DNA of 64,000 bases from Okapia johnstoni (taxonomy: Eukaryota; Chordata; Mammalia; Artiodactyla; Giraffidae). The translations under genes and the position numbers were made by a program. The stretch covers positions 72,184,501 to 72,248,500 of the forward strand of contig CM044316.1 of NCBI GenBank assembly GCA_024291935.2. Direction: 5' to 3'. Below are positions 11,824 through 21,900 of this stretch, piece after piece. Positions within the stretch are counted from its first letter, which is position 1. Each line of letters opens with the position of its first letter. Below the pieces are notes generated by a model, which did not search any database, was not told where the DNA came from, and was given only the letters and a program-made list of their open reading frames with translations.

Positions 11824-12871
11824 CGTTGTTCAGTTGCTCAGTCATTCCGACTCTTTGAGGCCCCATGGATTGCAGCACTCCAGGCTTCCCTGTCCTTCAC
11901 CATCTCCCGGAGTTTACTCAAACTCATGTCCATTCAGTCAATGATGCCATCCAACCATCTCATCCTCTGTCATCCCTTTCTCCTCCTGCCTTTAATCTTT
12001 CCCAGCATCAGGGTCTTTTCTAATGAGTTGGTTCTTTGCATCAGGTGGCCAAAGTATTGGAGCTTCAGCTTCAGCATCAGTTCTTCCAGTGAATATTCAG
12101 GGTTGATTTCTTTTAGAATGGACTGGTTGGATCTCCTTGAAGTTCAAGGGACTCTCAAGAGTGTTCTCCAACACCACAGTTCAAAAGCATCAATTCTTCG
12201 GTGCTCAGCTTTCTTTATATTTCCAACTCTCACATCCATACATGACTAATGGAGAAACTATAGCTTTGACTAGATGGACCTTTGTTGACAAACTAATGTC
12301 TCTGCTTTTTAATAAGCTGTCTAGGTTGGTCATAACTTTCCTTCCAAGGAGTAAGCATTTTTTAATTTCATGACTGCAGTCACCATCTGCAGTGATTTTG
12401 GAGCCCCCAAAAATAAAGTCAGCCACTGTTTCCACTGTTTCCCCATCTATTTGCCATGAAGTGATGGAACCGGGAGACCCTAATGCTGGGTAGGATTGGG
12501 GGCGGGAGAAGAAGGGGACGACAGAGGATGAGATGGTTGGATGGCATCACCGACTCGATGGACATGAGTTTGAGTAAACTCTGGGAGTTGGTGATGGACA
12601 GAGAGGCCTGGCGTGCTGCAATTCATGGGGTCGCAAAGAGTCGGACACGACTGAGCGACTGAACTGAACTGAACTGAACTGATGGAACCGGATGCCATGA
12701 TCTTAGTTTTCTGAATGTTGAGCTTTAAGCCAACTTTTTCACTCTCTCTTTCACTTTCATCGAGAGGCTTTTTAGTTCTTCCTCACTGTCTGCCATAAGG
12801 GTGATGTCATCTGCATATCTGAGGTTATTGATATTTCTCCCAGCAATGTTGATTTCAGCTTGTGCTTCATC
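11824..12871 (-). mobile_element. BovB LINE, 3' half, broken by a second BovB
   Basis: Minus-strand BovB whose 3' end is at 11824 ('gttgttcagttgctcagtc') and whose 5' truncation is near 12871. It covers the RT C-terminal half and the 3' end, with many frame breaks. Interrupted at 12474-12679 by a plus-strand BovB 3' end. The right edge runs into an AT microsatellite-like stretch, and no outer TSD is visible. Confidence 0.93.
12474..12679 (+). mobile_element. BovB 3' end nested in an antiparallel BovB
   Basis: 206-bp BovB 3' terminus ending in a (ctgaa)n tail. It is flanked by a perfect 12-bp TSD, tgatggaaccgg (12462-12473 and 12680-12691), both copies belonging to the host BovB. The insertion is therefore younger than the host copy. 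Confidence 0.96.
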
Positions 12872-12895
12872 CATGATTATATATACATATATAAT

Positions 12896-12930
12896 AAGAG
12901 TCAGACACAACTTAGTGACTCAACAACAAA
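12896..12930 (+). mobile_element. SINE tail fragment (Bov-A type)
   Basis: 'gagtcagacacaacttagtg' followed by 'actcaacaacaa' is the 3' tail of a Bov-tA/BovB-type element, with no body attached. Confidence 0.7.
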
Positions 12931-12938
12931 TATAATAT

Positions 12939-12969
12939 TAAGCATATATAATAGTATTATATATGCTTA
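12939..12969. repeat. Perfect 12-bp inverted repeat
   Basis: taagcatatata (12939-12950) is the exact reverse complement of tatatatgctta (12958-12969), with a 7-base loop. AT-rich hairpin or cruciform candidate; there is nothing to suggest a regulatory or RNA function. Confidence 0.8.
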
Positions 12970-13034
12970 CATAGTTCCTCTTAAAATTACAGCAAGACTT
13001 ATTGAGATATAGAAAATGTTGTCCTAAAAATAGG

Positions 13035-14775
13035 AGAAGGCTAAGGAACTAGAATAGCTAGAAGCACTTTTAAAAAGAAGAATAGAGACTTCCCTGGCAG
13101 TCCAGTGGTTAAGACTTACAGGACATGCGAGTTCAGTCCCTGGTTGGGGAGCTAAGATCCCACATGCCTCACAGCCAAAAAAGACCAAAACATAGAGCAG
13201 AAGCAATATTGTAACAAATTCAATAAAGAATTTAGTGGTCCACATTAAAAAGTCTTCAAAAGATAGAAGAATAAAGTGAGAGGAATCAGTCTACCTGATT
13301 TCAAGACTTCTTATGTAGGCACATAAAAATTGGGAAAGTCTACTGTGTAGACACAGTAATCAAGATTATGTGGTATTTGTGTGGGACAGACATATTGAAC
13401 AATGAAATAGAACAGAGAATCCAGAAATAGGCTCACACAAATATGTCCAACTCATTTTTGACAAAATTACATAAACAATTCAGCTGAGGAAGGATAGCCA
13501 TTTAAATAAATGGTGCTGGAGCAATTTGGACATCCATAGGCATAAAATGAACCCTGACCTAAACCTCACACCTTATACAAAAAGTAACCCAAGATGGATC
13601 ATGGACTGAAAGATAAAAAATAAAACATGTAAGGCTTTTAGGAAGAAAATAAGATAGAATCTTTGGGATCTAGGATTAGGGAAGGCATTTGACTTGAGAC
13701 AAAAAGCACAATGGATTAAAAAAAAAAGTGATAACTTGGTCTTCTTTGAATTTGAAAACTTCTGCTCTGCAAAAGACTGAGATAAGAGGATGAAAAGAAG
13801 AGTCACAGGGTGGGAGAAGATATTCGTAAACTACACATACAACAAAAGGCTACTATTGAGAATATATAAAGAACCCTCAAAACTTAACAAACAGTCCAGT
13901 AGAAAATAGGCAAAAGAAATGAAGAGTCAGTGAAGAGTATACACAAATGACAAGCACATGAAAAGATATTTAATATTATTAGCTATTACACATCTATCAA
14001 AATGGCTAAATACTAGTAATTTAATAAACAGTTACAATACCAAATGCTATCAAGTATGCAGAGAAAACAATCACTAATATGTTGCTGGTTGGAATGTACA
14101 ATGGTATAACTGATCTGGAAAAATTTTGACAGTCTCTTGAAAAAGTTAAACATGCAACTACCATATAACATAACAATTATGCTCCTAGGCATATCCCAGA
14201 GAAATGAAAATTTATGCTCATATAGAAATGTGCACAAATTTTTGATAATAGTTTTATTTGTAATAACCAAAAACTGAAACAAACTAGATGTCCTTTAATG
14301 GATGAATGGTTATATAAACGTATGTCTATATTCTGGAATACTACTCAGCAATAAAAATCAACAAAGTACTGATACAGCAATCTGGATGAATCACCAGAGG
14401 ACTATGATGAGTGAGTAAAACCAGTTTCAAAGGTTACATAATGTATATTTCCTTTTATAACGTTCTTAAAGTGATAAAATTATAGATTGAAAAACAAAAA
14501 ACTTATTGCCAGGGTTAAGAAAAGGATGAGGTAGGAAGGAGATGACTGTAGCTATAAGAGAGCAATATGAAAGATCTTTGTTATGATAGAAATGCTCTAT
14601 ATCTTAACTGTATTAATGTCAATATCCTTGTTTTAATTTTGCACAGTAGTTTTGCAAGATGTAACTGTCAAGGGAAATTGGGTAAAAGATGCCTTCTGTA
14701 TTATTTCTTATAATATATGCTTATTTTACATGTGTGTTTAGAATTATCTTGAGATTAAAAGTTTAATTAAAAATG
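13035..14775 (+). mobile_element. Old L1M LINE, ORF2 end and 3' UTR
   Basis: Long mammalian L1 of an old subfamily: 'ctacctgatttcaagacttc', 'aataaatggtgctggagcaa', 'ggtgggagaagatattcgta', 'ggaatactactcagcaataa' and the 3' UTR follow consensus order. Many indels and stops. A CHR-2 SINE is inserted near its left end. Confidence 0.88.
13085..13264 (+). mobile_element. CHR-2-type SINE
   Basis: 'gacttccctggcagtccagt', 'gttcagtccctggttgggga', 'gctaagatcccacatgcctc' and 'gcaatattgtaacaaattca' match the CHR-2 SINE head to tail. A 9-bp TSD, agaagaata, lies at 13076-13084 and 13265-13273 in the host L1M. Confidence 0.9.
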
Positions 14776-15142
14776 ATTTTAGATTTCAAAGCCAACATCA
14801 GAGAGAATGAAGGTGCTTTTTAATATAATTAGAAAACTCCTACTCCTTCAGTACAGGTGATTCCCATAATCTATTAGAAAAATTCACTGAAAGAACAAAT
14901 TACACATATATGACAAGCTCTTAAACATCTTGGAGATTTTTGTATATTTTGGAGAGATGACACTTATTGACTGAAGTGAATCTCTAATTGGTGTGATTTC
15001 AAGCAATAGAAACAAATCAACTGGAGTAATATGGGACCTTTATTGGAGAGGAGGTAAGGTGTGAGCGAGCTAACTTTTCTAGTGACTCTATTTAGAAATC
15101 AGCTTCTTTGCTATTTTCACCTTTTTAACCTTTTTTCTTTCC
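14776..15142. other. Unclassified sequence
   Basis: No repeat or gene recognised between the L1M 3' end and the TSD of the next BovB. Confidence 0.4.
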
Positions 15143-15663
15143 TCCAATTCAGTTGTTGTTGTTGTTCTGTAGCTAATTCATGTCTGACTCTTTGCAACGC
15201 CAAGAACTGAGGCATGCCAGGCTTCCCTGTCCTTCACTGTCTTCCCGAGTTTTCTCAAACTCATGTCCATTGAGTCAGTGATGCCATCCAACCATCTCAT
15301 CCTGTGTTGCCCCCTTCTCCTCTTGCCCTCAGTCTTTGCCAGCATCAGGGTCTTTTCCAGCGAGTCGGCTGTTCGTATCAGGTGGCCAAAGTATTGGAGC
15401 TCCAGCTTCAGCACCAGTCCTTCCGATGAATATACAAGCTTGATTTCCTTTAGGATTGACTGATTTGATCTCCTTGCTGTTCAATGGACTCTCAAGAGTC
15501 TTCTGCAGCACCAGAGTTTGAAAGCATCAATTCTTCAGTGCTCAGCTTTCTTAATGGTCCAACTCTGACATCCATACATGACTACTGGAAAAACCATAGC
15601 TTTGTTTATATGGACATTTTTTGGCAAAGTGCTGTCTCTTCTTTTTAATACACTATCTTTTTA

Positions 15664-16227
15664 ATACAAGTGTCTTTTTAATTACTTTACTAGCATGTGA
15701 GATTAGTGCAATTGTGCGGTAGTTTGAGCATTCTTTGGCATTGTCTTTCTTTGGGATTGGAATGAAAACTGACCTTTTCCAGTCCTGTGGCCACTGCTGT
15801 TTTCCAAATTTGCTGGCATATCGAGTGCAGCACTTTCACAGCATCATCTTTGAGGATTTGAAATAGCTCAACTGGAATTCCATCACCTCCACTAGCTTTC
15901 TTTGTAGTGATGCTTTCTAAGGCCCACTTGACTTCACATTCCAGGATGTCTGGCTCTAGGTGAGTGATCACACCATCGTGATTATCTGGGTCGTGAAGAT
16001 CTTTTTTGTACAATTCTTCTGTATATTCTTGCCACCTCTTCTTAATATCTTCTGCTTCTGTTAGGTCCATACCATTTCTGTCCTTTATTGAGCCTATCTT
16101 TGCATGAAATGTTCCTTTGGTATCTCTAATTTTCTTGAAGAGATCACTAGTCTTTCCCAATCTGTTGTTTTCCTCTATTTCTTTGCATTGATCGCTGAGG
16201 AAGGCTTTCTTATCTCTCCTTAATACA
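15664..16227 (-). mobile_element. Internal BovB fragment inserted in BovB
   Basis: This block holds RT upstream sequence (the stretch equal to 27085-27630 in the BovB at 26805) placed in the middle of the RT C-terminal coding part of the host copy, same strand. The flanks are a perfect 13-bp direct repeat, ctttttaatacac (15651-15663 and 16228-16240). The fragment has neither BovB 3' end nor a clear poly(A)-like tail. Three near copies of 'ctttttaata' lie at its 3' side (15651-15690). Confidence 0.88.
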
Positions 16228-16373
16228 CTTTTTAATACACATTGTCTAGATTTTTCATAGCCAAGGAGCAAGCATCTTTTAATTTTGTGGCTAAGTAACC
16301 ATCCGCAGTTATTTTGGAGCCAAAGAAAATGAAATCTGACATTGTTTCCACTTTTACCCCATCTATTTGTCAT
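15690..16373 (-). pseudogene. Chimeric BovB RT frame across the nested junction
   Basis: A 227-codon open stretch on the minus strand. Residues 1 to about 48 come from the C-terminal RT-ORF region of the host BovB (degenerate 'KIKRCLLLGYEKS'). The 13-bp flanking repeat supplies the bridge, and from about residue 52 ('RRDKKAFLSDQCKEIEENN') it reads the inserted internal fragment: the region upstream of the RT, the 'EVKWALESI' helix and 'KASGGDGIPVELFQILK'. It ends before the catalytic motifs, so it cannot encode a reverse transcriptase. The order of domains is reversed relative to normal BovB; this is an accident of nesting, not a new protein family. Confidence 0.85.
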
Positions 16374-17124
16374 GAAGTGGTGAGGCTGGATGCTATGATC
16401 TTCATTTTTGAATGTTGATTTTTAAGCCAACTTTTTCACTCTCCTCTTTCACCCTCATCAAGATGCTCTTTAGTTCCTCCTCACTTTCTGCCATTAAATG
16501 GCATCATCTGCATGTCTGAGGTTGTTGATATTTCTCCGGCAGTCTTGATTCCAGCTTGTGAGTCATCCAGCCCAGCATTTCATATGTTGTACTCTGCATG
16601 TAAGTTAAATAAGCAGGGTAACAACATACAGCATTGACATACTCCTTTCCCAATTTTGAACCAGTCTGTTGTTCTATGTTTGGTTCTAGCTGTTGCCTCT
16701 TCGCAGACAGGTTTTTCAGGAGGCAGGTAAGGTGGTCTGGTATTCCCATCTCTTGAAGAATTTTCCAGTTTGTCATGATGCATACAAGGGCTTTAGCCTA
16801 GTCAATGAAGCAGAAGTAGATGTTTTTTGGAATTCCTTGCTTTTTCTGTGATCCAGTGGATGTTGGCAATTTGATCTTTGGTTCCTCTGCCTTTTCTAAA
16901 TCCATGCAAGTTCTCAGGTCACATACTGCTGAAGTCTAGCTTGAAGGATTTTGAGCATAATCTTGCTAGCATTTGAAATGAGTGCATTTGTATGGTTATT
17001 TGAACATTCTCTGGCATTTCCTTTCTTTGGTATTGGAATGAAAACTGACCTTTTCCAGTCCTGTGACCACTGCTAAGTTTTCCAGATTTGCTGGCTTATT
17101 GATCCAATATTGATCCAATTCAGT

Positions 17125-17649
17125 GGCTTCCATGAAACTCGAGGAGACCTGCATATTGACAAAGTCCTAATTGGAATTTAACAGCATCTGTTTTTCCCCA
17201 TATTTTTGTAATGTGGAAAAAATAGACTTAAATCTTATCTCATATTTGTAGATTGTAGTGAAGTCTTTTCAAGAAGTATTTTCAGCTGGCTTAGAGCTGA
17301 CTTAAGGTCATCTTATTAACACATAGTCAGGGAGATGTAGAAACCATGTTGCAAGACCAGGGTTAATTAGTACTGGCAAATTCATACTGCAGTGAATATA
17401 ATGTAAAAAGCTTTCTGAATAATAAGACTATTTCCATGACAAAATGTTAGAAAACATGTTTCTGATTTTCTTCTTGAAAAGTAGAAAAATGATATTTGTA
17501 ATAAAGTATACATATACATACTTACAATGAAACTATGGAGTTTTTATACAAACACTACTAATTTGGCTTAATAGCTTCTGAATTTGAGGGTGGGTTTGAA
17601 CATTTTTCTTTGGATTTGTCTCATTATGGTGTCCTCAATATTTAATATA
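17125..17649. other. Unclassified AT-rich sequence
   Basis: No gene or repeat family recognised with confidence. Confidence 0.4.
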
Positions 17650-17900
17650 TAGTAAAAGTAGCATTCAAATCAATGGGAAAGGGGAAATAATTAAAATGTT
17701 GTTAGGATAACCAGATATATATTTGGAAAAGCAAGATTGGATACTATCTTTGTATCATATGTCAAAACAAATTGAACTGCTAAATGTACGAATTCAAGTA
17801 TAAAAGCACTTAAGGAAAATATAGGTTTATATTCTTATGTAGTGGCAAGGGCTTTCTAAACATGACAGTAATAACAAGAAAAGCTTGTTTCTGAAATCTA
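17650..17900 (+). mobile_element. Old L1M, ORF2 part (left piece)
   Basis: Degenerate L1 ORF2: 'attgaactgctaaatgtacg', 'aagcacttaaggaaaatata' and 'agggctttctaaacatgaca' follow consensus order. The next part of the same consensus appears at 20238, so the element was probably split. Confidence 0.6.
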
Positions 17901-17919
17901 TTTTTTATACAGTAAACCA

Positions 17920-18310
17920 TCCCTAAACTTAATGGTTTAAACCAAGAATGATTTATTATTTCTCAAGATTCTATAGATTGGTTAAGTCATTCTTCCCTGG
18001 GTTTCATCTGAACACACGTACAAAGCTTCTTTTATCTGGCGGCTGTGACCACTCCTTCCCTGTTTTGCCTTATTCAGTTGTCCAGCTCAAGCTTCTTTAT
18101 ATTGTGGCTGGGTCTTGAAAAAGTGAAGTTAGAAACTGTGAGGCTTCTGGAGGCCTATACTCTAGAACTCATATTCACTTCTGTCCCATTTTCTTGGTCA
18201 AATCATATTACAAGGTCAGCCAGATAAAAGAGGTGAATAAATAGACTCCATCTCTTGGACAGCAATATCACAGTGCAAAAAGATGCAGACCTTACAAGAC
18301 TTAATTCATT
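17920..18310. repeat. Probable old mammalian dispersed repeat, class not assigned
   Basis: The motifs 'tttatctggcggctgtgacc', 'ttggtcaaatcatattacaa' and 'aaatagactccatctcttgg' resemble a repeat common in mammalian genomes, but I cannot name the family with confidence. The 60-codon frame at 18045-18227 lies inside it and is not a gene. Confidence 0.4.
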
Positions 18311-18544
18311 GGGAACCATTATATCATCTTCCTCAGGATCTCTTGCTGTCTAAACATTCTGTCTGAAAATAGGAACAAAGTTGATTTGTATAAAAGTTTG
18401 AATAAATCTCTTACTCTCATTCACCTACTTGCTCTCTGAAACTTAAGATCTAAATAGATTTGGATTATGTGGTAACCTTGCTGTCTGAATTTTCCAACTA
18501 TATATGCACTGTCCTAATTCAGAAATGCAATAGCTTTATTACTG

Positions 18545-18960
18545 GCGTTAAGCAGTGTGATGATGATGTGCCTTGGTGTAGTTTTCTTCGTGTTTTGCGT
18601 GCTTCAGTTTTATTAAGCTTGAATGTGTGGGTTTATATGTCTTTATAAATATTTATATGCCACCCCCTCCACCATTCTTCTCACTTGGGGATTCCAATTA
18701 CATGTAAATTAGTCTCCTTGAAGTTTCCCCACAGCTCACCAATGCTCTGGTAATTTTTTTATTTAGTCTTCTTCTGTTTCATTTTGGATAGATTTATTGC
18801 TCTGTCTTCAAGTTTATGAGTCTTCTGCAATGACTAGTCTTTCTTTAATTCTTTCTTAGATGTTGTAGTTTCTATCTCTGCAAGTTTGGTTTGGATTTTT
18901 TTTTTTAATATCTTCAATGTTTCTAGTTCACATGTTCAGTGTTCTAGCTCAAGGGATGAC
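18545..18960 (-). mobile_element. Old L1M 5' region, antisense (left piece)
   Basis: 'gatgatgtgccttggtgtag', 'gggattccaattacatgtaa', 'cccacagctcaccaatgctc' and 'tgtttcattttggatagatt' follow the antisense of the 5' part of old L1M elements. Interrupted by the SINE fragment at 18985 and continuing after 19311. Confidence 0.7.
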
Positions 18961-18984
18961 AAATAAGAGCTCATAAATCAAATC

Positions 18985-19148
18985 TGCACTCCAGTATTCT
19001 TGCCTGGAAAAGACCATGGACAGAGGAGCCTGGTGGGCTGCAGTCCATGGGGTTACATGACTGAGCATGTGTGCATGAGGGTGGAGGGAGATGGGTTGGT
19101 AGCAATAAACTGGTAGAACTAAAAAATAAATAAATAAATAAATAAAAT
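18985..19148 (+). mobile_element. Bov-tA-type SINE, 5'-truncated, with (TAAA)n tail
   Basis: Starts inside the SINE body ('cactccagtattcttgcctg'), continues 'ggacagaggagcctggtggg', then 'ggagggagatgggttggtag', and ends with a (taaa)n run at 19119-19146. The tail differs from the usual (cta)/(caa)-type Bov-tA endings seen elsewhere in the window. Confidence 0.8.
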
Positions 19149-19310
19149 CTGGCCTAGCAGATTTTTTTGTAAATAGTTTTATTGGGATACGGCCATGCCT
19201 ATTTGTTAACCCAATGTTTATGGCTGCTTTTTGCATTGCAATATTTGAGTTGAGTAGTTTTTACAGAGACCCCATGCCTGCAAAGTCTACATTTCTTACT
19301 ATCCGTTTCC
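19149..19310. mobile_element. hAT-type MER DNA transposon fragment
   Basis: 'aatctggcctagcagatttt', 'gtaaatagttttattgggat', 'acggccatgcctatttgtta' and 'gagttgagtagtttttacag' match a common mammalian non-autonomous hAT element. Terminal repeats are not intact; subfamily not assigned. Confidence 0.7.
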
Positions 19311-20215
19311 TGAACATATGGAATTAACATTATAATCACTGTTTTACTACATTTATCTACTAATTCTATTACTGATATGATTTTTGAGTCAGTTTCAGTT
19401 GACTGATCTTTCCTTTCACTTCAGTTTTGTATTTTTCTGCTTCTTTGCATGCCTTGTACTTTTTGATTAGGTGCCAGATATTGTTGAATTGTCGAGAGCT
19501 GGATATTTTTGTATTCTTATAAATATTCTTCAACTTTGTCCTGGGATACAGTTTGATTTTCTGAAGGCAGTTTAATCCTTTTCAAGTCTGGCTGTTAAGC
19601 TTTGTTAAGTGGGACCAGAGCAGCCTTCTGTATAGGGCTAATTTTACATTACTGAGACATAGCTCTTCTGAGGACTTTATCCAGTGCCTCAAGAGTTATG
19701 ACTAGCAGGAACCCAGATTATTTTGAGCTCTATGCAAGCATCAACTATTATTTCCACCAATCCTTTTGGATGGCTGTTTTCTTGACCTGTGTTGTTTCCT
19801 CATGCACATGACTTAATTCATACTTAGCTGAAGATGAGAGAGACTTCTTTTTCTGTACAGCTCTCTCCTCTCTCATTCTTTGCCCTGCAAACTTTTAATG
19901 AACTTGGCCTCCCTGTATTCCCAGTTTTATTTTCTTAATTTGAAATCTTATGGGCTCTGCCTGGGTTATGGCTCCCGGCACTGTGGCCTGAAAATTCTCT
20001 CTGGACAATATGCTGGGGCGGTCTTAGTGCTTGTATGTTTGCTTTTTGTATTTCAGGGGTCACTGTCTTTTGTTGCCTGATGCCCAACATCTTGACAAAT
20101 CATTCTTTCATATATTCTGCTCAAGTTTTTAGTTGTTTCAGGTTGCAAGGTAAATCTCATCCCTGTTATTACTTCTTGGTTCAAGCGGTCTTCAGAAACC
20201 TAATAACTTTAGATG
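19311..20215 (-). mobile_element. Old L1M 5' region, antisense (right piece)
   Basis: Continues the 5' L1M consensus in antisense: 'cttctttgcatgccttgtac', 'gctggatatttttgtattct', 'aagtgggaccagagcagcct' and 'ggggtcactgtcttttgttg'. The short frames at 19880-20274 are chance openings in it. Confidence 0.7.
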
Positions 20216-20358
20216 ATAAGGGATATTTGTGTTTTACTATTTTAAAAACAAATTGTGGGTTTGCACTATTGTAGAAGACACTGTAAAATAAGTTGAAAGA
20301 CATGGTGACAAACTGGGAAAAGTATTTGCAGTTAAGTTGTGCTCTACTAAGGATTAAT

Positions 20359-20584
20359 GGGATTCCTAGGTGGTGCTAGTGGTAAAGAACCCACTTGCCA
20401 ATGCAGGAGACATAAGAGACATGGGTTCAATCCCTGGGTTGGGAAGATCCCCTCGAGGAGGTCATGGCAACCCACTCCAGTATTCTTGGCTGGAGAATCC
20501 CCTGGACAGAGGAGCCTGGTGGACTGTGGTCCATGCAGTCACACAGAGTTGGACATACCTGTAGTAACTCAGCACACATGCAAT
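20359..20584 (+). mobile_element. Bov-tA SINE
   Basis: Complete head ('ggtggtgctagtggtaaaga'), B-box-like 'gggttcaatccctgggttgg', body and 3' end. A short 7-bp TSD, gattaat, lies at 20352-20358 and 20585-20591. Confidence 0.92.
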
Positions 20585-20654
20585 GATTAATAGTGCCAGT
20601 ACAATAATAGAAGCCAGTCTCATAAATCAGCAAGGAAAAGATGAATATTCCCAA

Positions 20655-20894
20655 TAGGAAAGGGCTTACCAGGTGGCTCAGTGGTAAAGAATCCATCTGC
20701 CAATGCAAGAGACACAGGAGACATGGATTCAAACCCTGGGTCAGAAAGATCCTCTGGAGAAGGAATTGGCAACCCCCTCCAGTGTTCTTGCCTGGGGATC
20801 CCATGGACAGAGGAGCCTGGAGGTCAACAGTTCACAGGATTGCAAAAGAGTTGGACACAACTTAGTGACTAAACACCACCACCACCACCACCAC
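20655..20894 (+). mobile_element. Bov-tA SINE with (CCA)n tail
   Basis: Head 'gggcttaccaggtggctcag', diverged B box, body 'ccagtgttcttgcctgggga' and tail ending in a (cca)n microsatellite at 20874-20894. Likely length-variable tail. Reading frames of 63-75 codons across it are by-products. Confidence 0.92.
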
Positions 20895-21787
20895 ATTTTT
20901 GTTTGTGTACTTACTTTTGTTAGTGGGTAGAAATGAAAATGACTAGTAAATGAAAAAATTTCTGTTACAATGCTAATCAAAGAGAAACTAATTGAAATAA
21001 CAAAGAGATATCATTTTTCACCTATCATATTCTTAAGGAGGAAAACAAATGGTGATACACATGGGTGACAGAATAGGTATAATGCACGTAGGTAAGAATG
21101 TAAGTTGTCACAGTGTTCTTGAAATGCAATCTGATAATATGTATGAAAATTTAAAATACTTAACTTGATTTAGTAATTCTAAATCTGAATGATTATCCTA
21201 AACATTTGCACAAGTTTGTAAAAAAAAAAATATTATGGGATCACTGACAAAAACTAAAAATAAGTTCAATGTCAATTGTTAGTCAAATAGTTAATCTTTA
21301 TATGTACAATTATTTATTATTTTAAATTCTACAGTAATCATCTTTACTATTTTTTGCAATTATTTCTTCAATTGTTAAACATATATATGTATGCATATTC
21401 AGGATATCACTATTTCTCTATTATAAACAATAAAGTAAATATGTTTATTAACACATAAAAATGTCTTCATGTTAAGTGAAAAAGGGCAGTTTATAAACTA
21501 TCATGGGAAATATACCTATACAAACACATATATACATATATACACATACAATATTTCTGTGGAAGATAGAATTACAGGGAGTTTTTATTTTCTAGTTTCT
21601 TGTTATTACATATTTTAATTTTTCAAAATAATGAGCCTGTACAATCAGGGGGAAGAAATGCTCTTTCTATATTTTTAAAAAAAGGAAGATATCAGAAAGG
21701 AAACTGTCACAAAGAAGAACCTTAGAAAGTTCCAAGAAACCAGGTTGTAAAATGGAAATGACACTTGTGATTTGTCAGTTGGTAGAT

Positions 21788-21900
21788 CTGGGTAGTAGAA
21801 AAAGCAAGACCTAAGTTTGAGTCCTGGCTCTTTCCTTTATAGGTGGGGTGATTGTGGACAAATTATTAAACATCTTTAATAGTTTTTAAAGTCATTATTT
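21788..21900 (+). mobile_element. MIR SINE, decayed
   Basis: 'tttgagtcctggctctttcc' and 'ggggtgattgtggacaaatt' fit the MIR core in order. Confidence 0.6.

Larger units (their letters stand above)
15154..17113 (-). mobile_element. BovB LINE, 5'-truncated, with internal insertion
   Basis: Minus-strand BovB, one of the longest in the window. It has a perfect 11-bp TSD, tccaattcagt, at 15143-15153 and 17114-17124, and a 3' tail seen as (gtt)n at 15154-15165. Without the insert at 15664-16227 it holds about 1.4 kb, from RT motif 0/1 to the 3' end. Frames are broken throughout; a 90-codon piece at 16504-16776 covers the region before YADD. Confidence 0.95.
20238..21640 (+). mobile_element. Old L1M, ORF2 end and 3' UTR (right piece)
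   Basis: 'tgacaaactgggaaaagtat', 'aaatcagcaaggaaaagatg', 'caaagagatatcatttttca' and the 3' UTR follow old L1 consensus and continue the order begun at 17650. Two Bov-tA SINEs are inserted (20359 and 20655). Confidence 0.75.

Noticed and set aside
20874..20894. Poly-His or poly-Trp coding run
   Set aside because: It is the (cca)n microsatellite tail of a Bov-tA, read in different frames.
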